DNA of 6,072 bases from an uncultured Fusibacter sp. Its GTDB lineage: Bacteria > Bacillota > Clostridia > Peptostreptococcales > Acidaminobacteraceae. The position numbers were made by a program, and so were the translations under genes. Where the stretch lies: assembly GCA_937958285.1 (NCBI GenBank), contig CALFXQ010000267.1, positions 1 through 6,072 on the forward strand. Reading direction: 5' to 3'. The notes below the pieces were generated by a model that saw only the letters and a program-made list of their open reading frames with translations, did not search any database and was not told the DNA's origin. Positions within the stretch are counted from its first letter, which is position 1. The number at the start of each line of letters is the position of its first letter. Shown piece by piece: positions 1 to 5,970 of this stretch.

Positions 1-1
1 G

Positions 2-466
2 GGGATTGCCGATCATACAAGCGAGGGTTTTAGTATCACGACGCTATCGGATACTTCGGCAATGCTCGCCTTTATAGATGAGCTCGAAGAGTTTTCTCGC
101 ATTAGCAGAGCCAATCAGAATCGACAATTTATAGATCAATTTTGTAAAACGTCCTTCGAAATGATCGATGGATGCTTTACAGTGAGCTTTGTATTTGATA
201 ACCAGGAGCTCGAAGATCTAAATCCAGAAATGGCCTTTAAAGGCCGCTGTAAGCGGATGCTTAAACTTTTCAATATTTCAAGATTAGACCCATCTGTACA
301 TGTGTGTATACGCTGTATCGGAAAACTTCCTCACAATAGCAACACCTATAGTATTACAATTCGCCACAAGTTTGTTGAGATTCTCATTGACGATGTACCA
401 CAGCACATCCCATCATATCTCAAGAGCAACGAGTTTTACACGACAGAGGAATACGCGTTACTCTAA
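2..466 (+). CDS. Hypothetical protein, 5'-truncated by the window edge
   Basis: This is the last 154 codons of a plus-strand gene whose start lies outside the window. The frame is open from base 2. The first in-frame ATG, at 62, has no Shine-Dalgarno (the bases before it read ATACTTCGGCA), so it is probably internal and the true start is upstream. The gene ends with TAA at 464-466. The visible protein is soluble-looking, with no membrane segment or signal peptide. It has an acidic helical stretch near the window start (AFIDELEEF), then alternating charged and beta-like segments, a single CIRC (CxxC) pair and a short C-terminal segment ending in EEYALL. I do not recognise the family and assign no function. 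No clear intrinsic terminator follows the stop. It is probably a real gene, because the frame is open across the whole edge and composition looks protein-like, but homology is needed to prove it. Confidence 0.6.
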   Translation, partial: GIADHTSEGFSITTLSDTSAMLAFIDELEEFSRISRANQNRQFIDQFCKTSFEMIDGCFTVSFVFDNQELEDLNPEMAFKGRCKRMLKLFNISRLDPSVHVCIRCIGKLPHNSNTYSITIRHKFVEILIDDVPQHIPSYLKSNEFYTTEEYALL

Positions 467-546
467 TGATCGTAGCTTGATTACACATTACGGGCATACC
501 TTTCTATCGCGTCGATTAAATTTCGATGACATATAGAGATAAGTTC

Positions 547-572
547 TTGATGTGTTTTTTTTGTGGTATAAT
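547..572 (+). promoter_or_regulatory. Extended -10 promoter for the helD-like gene
   Basis: A perfect TATAAT lies at 567-572 and is preceded by TGG at 564-566, which makes the extended -10 form (TGnTATAAT) typical of Gram-positive sigma-A promoters. A -35-like TTGATG is at 547-552, but the spacer is only 14 bases and includes a run of eight T at 555-562. The extended -10 probably compensates for the poor -35 spacing. The expected transcript start is near 579, giving a leader of about 34 bases before the TTG start at 613. No operator or riboswitch-like fold is obvious in this leader. Confidence 0.7.
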
Positions 573-600
573 ATCCGTCTGACTTTAGATTTACTGCGAT

Positions 601-608
601 AGGAGGTG
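601..608 (+). promoter_or_regulatory. Ribosome binding site that fixes the TTG start of helD
   Basis: AGGAGGTG is a near-perfect match to the anti-Shine-Dalgarno sequence. It ends four bases before the TTG at 613-615 (six bases from the AGGAGG core). No ATG or GTG is placed as well, so this site decides that translation starts at an uncommon TTG codon. Confidence 0.85.
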
Positions 609-612
609 TCTT

Positions 613-2910
613 TTGAGCGATAAAACGAATCAACAGGTATGGAACCATCCCGATGAAGAAAAAGAGATACAGAGACTAAACGAGACCATTAAATATGTTA
701 AAAACACATTGGCCTTGTTGTACGACAAGCGATTGCGCTTCGATCAGGAACTCAAGGAAGCCTATAAGCACTTAGATCCTAGCGATGGCAGTTCTTCATA
801 TTCAACCATTATGTTCAATGCCCAGCTTCTAGATACCATGGGTGGTCAGCTCGAACAGCTTATCGCCGCTCAAAAGAAGCCCTATTTTGCACGAATCGAT
901 GTGAAGCATCACGATAAAAATGCTTATGATCAGTTATACCTCGGCAAGGTATCGCTCTTTGATGAGTCGATGGAAATTCCTTTGGTTGTGGACTGGCGTG
1001 CCCCAGTGGCCTCGCTCTACTACGATGGTCGTTTAGGGGAGTCAAAGTATATTGTAGAAGAAGACGTTGTAACTGTAGATTTGGCCCTAAAGCGCCAATA
1101 TACAATTGAACAAGGTCTCTTGAAGCACTTTATGGATGTGGATATTTCTACATCAGACGCATTTTTACAAGCAGCACTTGGGCAACATGCAGGCGATAAA
1201 TTAAAAGACATTGTTTCGACCATTCAGGCGGAGCAAAATGTGATTATTAGAGCAGATATTCATAAGCCTTTAATCGTTCAAGGCGTTGCGGGCAGCGGCA
1301 AGACGACAATAGCCCTACACCGCATTGCCTATCTCATCTATACCTATGCAAAGAGCTTTAAGCCTAGAGATTTTATGATTATTGCACCCAATACACTTTT
1401 TCTCGATTACATCTCTCAGGTACTGCCCGAGTTGGGTGCAGAAGCGGTACAGCAAGTGACCTATCTCGATCTTATGTTTAGGTGGCTAGGAAAAAGATAT
1501 GCGGTTGAACCGGCCTATCACAAATTGGTTAAGCTGATTGCCGATGGTCATGAATCTCCTAAGTACAGTGCCATGAAGGCGGTTAGCGCCTTTAAGAACA
1601 ACATGGGCATGAAGGTACTTCTCGATCAAAAGCTGCGGGACATCGAACATCTCTTGTTGCCAGAGGGAGATATTTATTTAGACAATTTACTCGTGCTATC
1701 TCAAGACACATTAAAGGAACACTACTGGGAGCATTACACCTATTTGCCTTATTACAAGAGAATTGACGCCATTGCGAGAAACCTCAAAAAGAAGGGCAAA
1801 GAAATTGCAAAAGATGCCATAAAGACGATTCGCGAGCGCGTTGGAAATCGCATTGAGGGTATACTCACTACAGTGCCTCCGTCGGATGAAAGGCGTGAAA
1901 AAGTAGTTTCGCTTATGGACCGCCGCGAGGCGCGAGTAGAACAGATTCAACAAGCAGAAAAGCAGTTTGTGAAAGATTTTCTAGCCAAGGTGCCAAAGTT
2001 GACGGCAGAGGGGGTTTACCAAGGCTTGCTGACGAATGTCGACGAAATGATGTCCTTCGGCATTGCAGCTCAAATGGCTCAAGATATCACTGCAAACACA
2101 AGTGATTTGATTGGCAGAAAGCGCTGGGAAATTGAAGATTTGGCCCCCTTGGTTTATATTAAATCCAGCTTAATGGGCGTTGAAGATTCGGACATGAAAT
2201 ACGTAGTGATCGACGAGGCACAAGATTTTGGCTTGTTTCAATTTTATGTGCTCAAGCAGCTACTTAAAACCGAGCGCTTTACCATTTTAGGGGACATGGC
2301 CCAGGGTATCCACAGCTATCGTGCCCTACCAAGCTGGGAAGCTTTGATGCAGGAGGTGTTTTCACAGAGGTGCTCTTACCTGACCTTGCAGCAAAGTTAT
2401 CGCACGACCGTAGAAATTATGGATGCTGCCAACCAGGTGCTTTTGCAATCTGAGCTGGCGCCGTACATAAAGGGCGATGCGAAGCTTGATCCGATGGCCT
2501 TGTCTCTCGCCAAACCAGTGGTGCGCTATGGTCCAAAGCCAGAAACACACGTTCACATATCGCCAAAAGTCCTTGCAAAAGCCGTAGAAGAGGCGCTGAT
2601 ATGGCTTCAAAACGAAGACTATACCACCATCGCTGTGATTGCCAAAACACCTGAAGATGCGACTTGGCTCTATAAACAGCTCAAGCCCCGCATAGGCGAG
2701 GCTTTGATGTTGGTAGATGAGAACTCGGAGCACTTTAATCACGAGCTTTTAGTGATGCCAAGTCATTTGGCCAAAGGCTTGGAGTTTGATGCGGTTATTG
2801 TGGTGGAATTGTCATCGCCCTATGGGCCAAGTGCGCTAGAGGCGAAGCTCAAGTATGTGGCTATGACACGTGCCATGCACTGGCTAGCGCTGCATCAGCT
2901 TAAGTTTTAG
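613..2910 (+). CDS. helD: HelD-like RNA polymerase recycling ATPase (UvrD/Rep superfamily 1)
   Basis: This 765-residue protein has about the length of Bacillus subtilis HelD. Relatives bind RNA polymerase and use ATP to pull it off DNA and nucleic acid, freeing stalled or post-termination enzyme. The N-terminal part (about 1-90) is helical and charged and matches the secondary-channel arm; acidic D55 and D58 lie near its likely tip. Family-typical PYFARID (90-96) and VDWRAP (126-131) follow. ATPase motifs are all present: Walker A GVAGSGKT (224-231), Walker B VVIDEAQD (531-538), motif III GDMAQG (560-565), motif IV QQSYRTT (593-599), motif V LAKGLEFDAVIV (719-730) and motif VI YVAMTRA (748-754). 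The roughly 240 residues between motifs Ia and II (about 290-510) fit the clamp-arm insertion that sets HelD apart from UvrD/PcrA. It starts at TTG with a strong ribosome binding site and its own promoter, and its last 11 bases overlap the convergent flavin reductase gene. Catalytic motifs look intact. The family call is firm; the RNA polymerase role is inferred from family knowledge. Confidence 0.93.
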   Translation: MSDKTNQQVWNHPDEEKEIQRLNETIKYVKNTLALLYDKRLRFDQELKEAYKHLDPSDGSSSYSTIMFNAQLLDTMGGQLEQLIAAQKKPYFARIDVKHHDKNAYDQLYLGKVSLFDESMEIPLVVDWRAPVASLYYDGRLGESKYIVEEDVVTVDLALKRQYTIEQGLLKHFMDVDISTSDAFLQAALGQHAGDKLKDIVSTIQAEQNVIIRADIHKPLIVQGVAGSGKTTIALHRIAYLIYTYAKSFKPRDFMIIAPNTLFLDYISQVLPELGAEAVQQVTYLDLMFRWLGKRYAVEPAYHKLVKLIADGHESPKYSAMKAVSAFKNNMGMKVLLDQKLRDIEHLLLPEGDIYLDNLLVLSQDTLKEHYWEHYTYLPYYKRIDAIARNLKKKGKEIAKDAIKTIRERVGNRIEGILTTVPPSDERREKVVSLMDRREARVEQIQQAEKQFVKDFLAKVPKLTAEGVYQGLLTNVDEMMSFGIAAQMAQDITANTSDLIGRKRWEIEDLAPLVYIKSSLMGVEDSDMKYVVIDEAQDFGLFQFYVLKQLLKTERFTILGDMAQGIHSYRALPSWEALMQEVFSQRCSYLTLQQSYRTTVEIMDAANQVLLQSELAPYIKGDAKLDPMALSLAKPVVRYGPKPETHVHISPKVLAKAVEEALIWLQNEDYTTIAVIAKTPEDATWLYKQLKPRIGEALMLVDENSEHFNHELLVMPSHLAKGLEFDAVIVVELSSPYGPSALEAKLKYVAMTRAMHWLALHQLKF

Positions 2911-3529
2911 TTTTAGTTTTAGTATCGGCTTTAGGGCTTGCCTTAGCTTTGGTTACCTTCTTTTTTACTGGTTTTTTTACACTGTACCCAAAGGTGCCGA
3001 GTTTCTCGCCCAGGGTATAGTAGGCGCCATGGCTATAGGCTATGGGCTGTGCCTTGTCGAGGTGAAATTTTCCCTGGTCGTCGAGATAAGTGGGGTCTGC
3101 ATGAATGGCCACCACTTCGCCGATAAACATGTCGTGAAGGCCAAGTGGAACAATTTCTTTTAGACGGCATTCGATGCTGATGGGGGATTCTTTAATCATT
3201 GGCGCATCTACATTTGGCGCGGCAATGGCTGTCAACCCCATCGCCTTAAACTTATCTTCGTCTCTGCCGCTCTTAACACCACAATAATCCGTGGCAAAAG
3301 CCAGGTCTTTGGTGGTCAAATTGATGACAAAGGCTCCGGCTTCTTGAATGAGTCCATAAGAGTGGCGACTTTTTCTAATGGAGATGTATGCCAGCGCGGG
3401 ATCGGTGCACAGTGTGCCCGTCCATGCGATCGTGATGATATTGTATTTCTCAGGATGATTGCCACAGCTTACCATGACTGCTGGCACTGGGTACACCATC
3501 GTGCCGGGTTTCCAAGTGATTTTATCCAT
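2900..3529 (-). CDS. Flavin reductase family protein (FMN-binding) with Lys-rich tail
   Basis: This 209-residue soluble protein belongs to the flavin reductase-like / flavoredoxin family, whose members bind FMN in a split-barrel fold and pass electrons from NAD(P)H or other donors; the partner here is unknown. The core spans about residues 5-180. Family signatures are NIITIAWTGTLCTDP (30-44), SIRKSRHSYGLI (50-61, FMN phosphate region), FVINLTTKDLAFATDYCGVK (67-86), SGRDEDKF (87-94), SHGAYYTLGEKLGTFGYS (166-183) and GEVVAIHAD (137-145). After the core comes a 26-residue tail (184-209) with 11 lysines, ending in Thr-Lys repeats made by a hexamer tandem repeat; this is an extension, probably disordered. 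The ATG at 3529 has AAGGAG five bases upstream and a strong promoter. The gene is divergent from the DUF6624-like gene and convergent with helD. The family call is sure; substrate and physiological role are not. Confidence 0.92.
   Translation of the reverse strand: MDKITWKPGTMVYPVPAVMVSCGNHPEKYNIITIAWTGTLCTDPALAYISIRKSRHSYGLIQEAGAFVINLTTKDLAFATDYCGVKSGRDEDKFKAMGLTAIAAPNVDAPMIKESPISIECRLKEIVPLGLHDMFIGEVVAIHADPTYLDDQGKFHLDKAQPIAYSHGAYYTLGEKLGTFGYSVKKPVKKKVTKAKASPKADTKTKTKT
2905..2922. repeat. Three tandem TTTTAG hexamers at the convergent gene ends
   Basis: Three exact copies of TTTTAG run from 2905 to 2922. On the plus strand each copy brings an in-frame TAG, the first being the helD stop (2908-2910). 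On the minus strand the same bases encode alternating Lys and Thr just before the flavin reductase stop. Because the unit is six bases, gain or loss of a copy keeps the minus-strand frame and lengthens or shortens the tail by a Lys-Thr pair, while helD still stops at the first copy. Confidence 0.9.
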
Positions 3530-3534
3530 GTGCG

Positions 3535-3540
3535 CTCCTT
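3535..3540 (-). promoter_or_regulatory. Ribosome binding site of the flavin reductase gene
   Basis: Read on the minus strand this is AAGGAG, five bases before the ATG at 3529. It supports that start codon, from which the family-typical N-terminus (WKPGT near residue 6) follows directly. Confidence 0.8.
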
Positions 3541-3542
3541 TA

Positions 3543-3556
3543 AGATATGTATATCT
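3543..3556. promoter_or_regulatory. Small palindrome at the expected transcript start of the flavin reductase gene
   Basis: AGATAT-GT-ATATCT is a perfect inverted repeat with 6-base arms and a 2-base centre. It sits about where transcription from the adjacent minus-strand promoter should begin (near 3552) and upstream of the plus-strand gene at 3607. A dimeric repressor site is possible, but the sequence is AT-rich and such palindromes also arise by chance. No regulator gene is present in the window. Confidence 0.3.
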
Positions 3557-3558
3557 CT

Positions 3559-3587
3559 ATATTATGAACACTGAGCCAATCGGTCAA
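3559..3587 (-). promoter_or_regulatory. Sigma-A-type promoter of the flavin reductase gene
   Basis: On the minus strand the -35 box TTGACC (3582-3587) and the -10 box TAATAT (3559-3564) are separated by exactly 17 bases. This is close to consensus (5 of 6 at the -35, 4 of 6 at the -10) with ideal spacing. The expected start is near 3552, giving a leader of about 22 bases that carries the ribosome binding site at 3535-3540. No equally good plus-strand promoter for the divergent gene is visible in this gap; it may share the AT-rich patch around 3550-3565 or have a weak promoter inside the flavin reductase coding region. Confidence 0.75.
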
Positions 3588-3594
3588 TGTATTT

Positions 3595-3600
3595 GGAGGA
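3595..3600 (+). promoter_or_regulatory. Ribosome binding site of the DUF6624-like gene
   Basis: GGAGGA lies six bases before the ATG at 3607-3609. This is ideal spacing and supports the chosen start. Confidence 0.8.
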
Positions 3601-3606
3601 TAATCG

Positions 3607-4572
3607 ATGAAAGCTTTTGCCAAACAACTCATTGCAATGGAAGTAGAAGAAGCATCGCTCAGAGAAACCCTGATTGAACAAGGGGAACTTGGCGCTGGGT
3701 ATCACCCCACACTGCGAGCGCTACACGAAGCCCAAGCAGATATAACCGCCGAGACCATAGAAAAACTGGGCTGGCCAACACTTAAAATCATTGGCGAGGA
3801 TGCCTATGATGCACTTTTTATGGTGGCTTTAAATGCAATTAGCCGCCCTGCTTGGATGCGAAGGGCTTATGCTGGTTTTTCGCAGGCCAAAGATAACATG
3901 GCCCCAGGTTATGCAGCCTACTTATTAGATCGCATCGCCTATTTCGAGAGGCGTCCTCAGCAATATGCAACGCAGTGGGATGTTACCGTCGAAGGTGAAA
4001 CGGTGCTCTGGACCCTAGATGATGCGGCAAGTCTCAACCAAAAGCGGGCAAGGGCGGGCTTAGATACCTTTGAAGAATTAGATTTTGCCCTAGTGGAGTT
4101 AGATCTTGGTCAGGGCCTAAAGCGCATTATGGGCCAGTATCAATTTCTTTACGAGGTGGGGTGGTTAAGTCCAACAGATAATCAACTCATGAGACTATTA
4201 AGGGTTCTAAGTGGGTACACATCTGGCGGTTTAATGGGTGCAACTTATAGTAAGGGGCACTATGAGGGCAATTTAGCCGATAGAAAAGGTCCGATAGACA
4301 TGGTAATGCCCCTACAACACAAGGAAGCCTTTGAGGAATTCTTGGCATTGCAGGGGCACACAATAGTGACTAAGGGACTAAAACACGGCTTATATGCCCT
4401 TAAAGACGACTTAGGTTATGTCGAGTTACAAGTGAATTATACACCCTTTTCAGAGCACGAAGAGGGTTGGTGGATGGATGGTCTAGACATGCTATTAAGA
4501 GATGCTCAGCAACATACCATTAACGGCTGGCTTCTGTCACAAGCTTCACTTCCGAAGGCTTTGCGCCTCTAA
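3607..4572 (+). CDS. DUF6624-like protein with an unrecognised C-terminal half
   Basis: This 321-residue soluble protein has no signal peptide or membrane segment. The N-terminal half (about 1-160) resembles DUF6624 proteins of unknown function: the pattern includes GWP (55-57), a conserved-looking G63 with helix IIGEDAYDALFMVAL, AYLLDRI (104-110) and QQYATQ (118-123, where the family usually has a YGTQ-like sequence), followed by an RAR segment with GL (147-152). A typical member also has a Gln-His pair in the middle helix; here that position reads LNAISRP, so a usual residue seems changed. The C-terminal half (about 165-321) is not recognised. It has a helical segment (176-203), a Gly-rich turn (SGYTSGGLMG, 202-211) and a beta-alpha-beta-like run from IDMVMPL (230-236) through VELQVNY (272-278). 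Start and ribosome binding site are clear. Its end overlaps the convergent MATE gene by 53 bases. The DUF assignment is from memory of the pattern and moderately sure; no function is assigned. Confidence 0.75.
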   Translation: MKAFAKQLIAMEVEEASLRETLIEQGELGAGYHPTLRALHEAQADITAETIEKLGWPTLKIIGEDAYDALFMVALNAISRPAWMRRAYAGFSQAKDNMAPGYAAYLLDRIAYFERRPQQYATQWDVTVEGETVLWTLDDAASLNQKRARAGLDTFEELDFALVELDLGQGLKRIMGQYQFLYEVGWLSPTDNQLMRLLRVLSGYTSGGLMGATYSKGHYEGNLADRKGPIDMVMPLQHKEAFEEFLALQGHTIVTKGLKHGLYALKDDLGYVELQVNYTPFSEHEEGWWMDGLDMLLRDAQQHTINGWLLSQASLPKALRL

Positions 4573-5917
4573 TAACCGGCGTAGTCCACAAATCGGTTTT
4601 GTAAATGAGGTAGCCAATAATGGCCGTTAAGAAGTTCGACAAGATCATGCTGTACCAGATGGCACTTGGGTCGCCGGGCATCAACCGCTTAAAAATGAGG
4701 ATCATGGGGATTCTCAGTACCCATAGGCGTCCAAGTTGCATAAACATGGTGAGGGTTGTATGTCCCGAGCCTTGAAAGGTTCCTGTGAATATATTAAAAA
4801 AGCCCATAAGTGGAATGGAGAGCGTGATGAGAATGAGGTAAAATGCACCTTGTTCTATAACGAGTGGATCGCTGCTAAAGGCGCTGATAATGGGTTTTGC
4901 CCAAAGGATCATTGGAATTCCGCCGATGGTTAAAATCGAGGTCGCTAAGATAACAGCGGCCTTGACGGCTTTTTTGGCCCTTGTGATTTGACCAGCGCCT
5001 AAGTTTTGTCCAATAATGGTAGCAAGGGCTCCGCCAATGCCCATGGCGGGCATTAAAATTAAGCCATTAATGCGATTGCCAATGGTAAAGGCGTTTAATG
5101 TAATGTCGCCCAAGTCTAAAATAAACATGTTCATCACGATAAAGCCAACGGCTTCCATGCTCTGGCCAAAAGAGGATGGGAGACCAATGGCGACAATGCG
5201 CTTCACTAAAGGGAAATCGAACTTTAAATCGCGCAAGTGCAGTTGCATTTCACCTTTTTTTGTGAACATCAAATAAAGCGCCAATGCTGTAAAAAGACCT
5301 CTTGAAATGACGACCGCCCAAGCGCCACCCGCTACTCCGAGTTTCATTTGAAAGATGAGAATAGGGTCTAAAACAATGGTGAGCAATACACCAGCTGTGT
5401 TTAGAATCATTGGACTAAGGGTATCTCCAGAACCATTTCTGATGCCATTATAGGCAAACATCAAAAACAGCGTAGGCATGCCCAAGAGATTGATTAGAAG
5501 ATAGTCGTATGTGTAAGGCAGTATATGTGGTTTGACGCCAATCACGTGTTTTAGAAGCGGCTCCAAGAAAATCGCCCCAAGAACACCGAGTAGCACCGAC
5601 AGAACGGCATTAAACAACAAGATTTGAACGGCAACTTTTCTTGCTCCAGCGTAATCTTTGCGCCCGGCATACTGGGCAATCATAGATGTTGCAGCGATAG
5701 ACATCCCCATGCCCAGGGCCAATACTAGAAAGTTAATGGGAAAACTCAGTTGAACAGCGGCCATGGGCGCATTGCCCAACTTGCCTACAAAAAAAGTATC
5801 TACAAGGCCGTAAATTGTTTGAACAAGATTTGTGGCCATAACGGGTAGTGCCAACGAGAGCATTGTTTTTTCTATATTGCCACTTAAAATCTGCTCTCTT
5901 TTTTTACTGATATCCAT
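4520..5917 (-). CDS. MATE family efflux transporter (MepA/NorM-like)
   Basis: This 465-residue inner-membrane protein is full length for the MATE family, which exports drugs and other organic cations in exchange for H+ or Na+. Hydrophobic segments fit 12 membrane helices in two six-helix halves (roughly 15-38, 55-78, 95-118, 135-157, 168-190, 195-217, then 238-263, 275-300, 318-341, 355-378, 390-410, 418-439). Helix 1 carries GLVDTFFVGKLG (37-48) with D40, an acidic residue often important for cation coupling in this family. The two halves show the expected internal repeat: AQYAGRKDYAGARK (81-94) matches GQNLGAGQITRAKK (303-316), and NGIRNGSGDT (157-166) matches TGTFQGSGHT (378-387). ATG 5917 is supported by AGGAGG eight bases upstream and by the family-typical ILSGNIEKTMLSLALP start. 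The last 17 residues lie in the overlap with the convergent DUF6624-like gene. Substrate cannot be read from sequence, and no regulator gene is adjacent within the window. Confidence 0.95.
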   Translation of the reverse strand: MDISKKREQILSGNIEKTMLSLALPVMATNLVQTIYGLVDTFFVGKLGNAPMAAVQLSFPINFLVLALGMGMSIAATSMIAQYAGRKDYAGARKVAVQILLFNAVLSVLLGVLGAIFLEPLLKHVIGVKPHILPYTYDYLLINLLGMPTLFLMFAYNGIRNGSGDTLSPMILNTAGVLLTIVLDPILIFQMKLGVAGGAWAVVISRGLFTALALYLMFTKKGEMQLHLRDLKFDFPLVKRIVAIGLPSSFGQSMEAVGFIVMNMFILDLGDITLNAFTIGNRINGLILMPAMGIGGALATIIGQNLGAGQITRAKKAVKAAVILATSILTIGGIPMILWAKPIISAFSSDPLVIEQGAFYLILITLSIPLMGFFNIFTGTFQGSGHTTLTMFMQLGRLWVLRIPMILIFKRLMPGDPSAIWYSMILSNFLTAIIGYLIYKTDLWTTPVIRGAKPSEVKLVTEASR

Positions 5918-5925
5918 GCGTATAT

Positions 5926-5931
5926 CCTCCT
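5926..5931 (-). promoter_or_regulatory. Ribosome binding site of the MATE gene
   Basis: AGGAGG on the minus strand ends eight bases before the ATG at 5917, a strong site that fixes the start. Confidence 0.85.
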
Positions 5932-5937
5932 GCTATT

Positions 5938-5966
5938 ATTGTAAACCATAAAGCACATAAAAACAA
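5938..5966 (-). promoter_or_regulatory. Possible promoter of the MATE gene
   Basis: On the minus strand TTGTTT (5961-5966) and TACAAT (5938-5943) are spaced by 17 bases. The -10 matches 5 of 6 consensus bases and the -35 matches 3 of 6. The predicted start near 5931 would fall at the edge of the ribosome binding site, leaving a very short leader of about 14 bases, so the real start may lie elsewhere in this AT-rich gap. Confidence 0.4.
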
Positions 5967-5970
5967 TTGC

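Noticed and set aside
232..245. Perfect 14-base palindrome GGCCTTTAAAGGCC inside the first gene
   Set aside because: It lies within coding sequence, and a palindrome of this length is expected by chance at roughly one per few windows of this size; nothing around it suggests a regulatory site.
300..536. Plus-strand open frame of 78 codons overlapping the end of the first gene
   Set aside because: It has no ribosome binding site, mostly overlaps the better frame ending at 466, and its translation is low-complexity Ser/Thr/Arg-rich, typical of a shadow frame.
2362..2742. 126-codon minus-strand open frame within helD
   Set aside because: It is fully antisense to the conserved 3' part of helD, including the motif IV region, and has no ribosome binding site or recognisable product.
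4574..4598. AACCG...CGGTT stem followed by a short T run after the DUF6624-like gene, considered as a terminator
   Set aside because: The stem has only five pairs with a 15-base loop and just four T (4597-4600), and it lies inside the MATE coding sequence.
5016..5276. 86-codon plus-strand open frame within the MATE gene
   Set aside because: It is antisense to clear transmembrane coding sequence, and its Met/Lys/Pro-rich translation is what reverse-reading of membrane codons produces.
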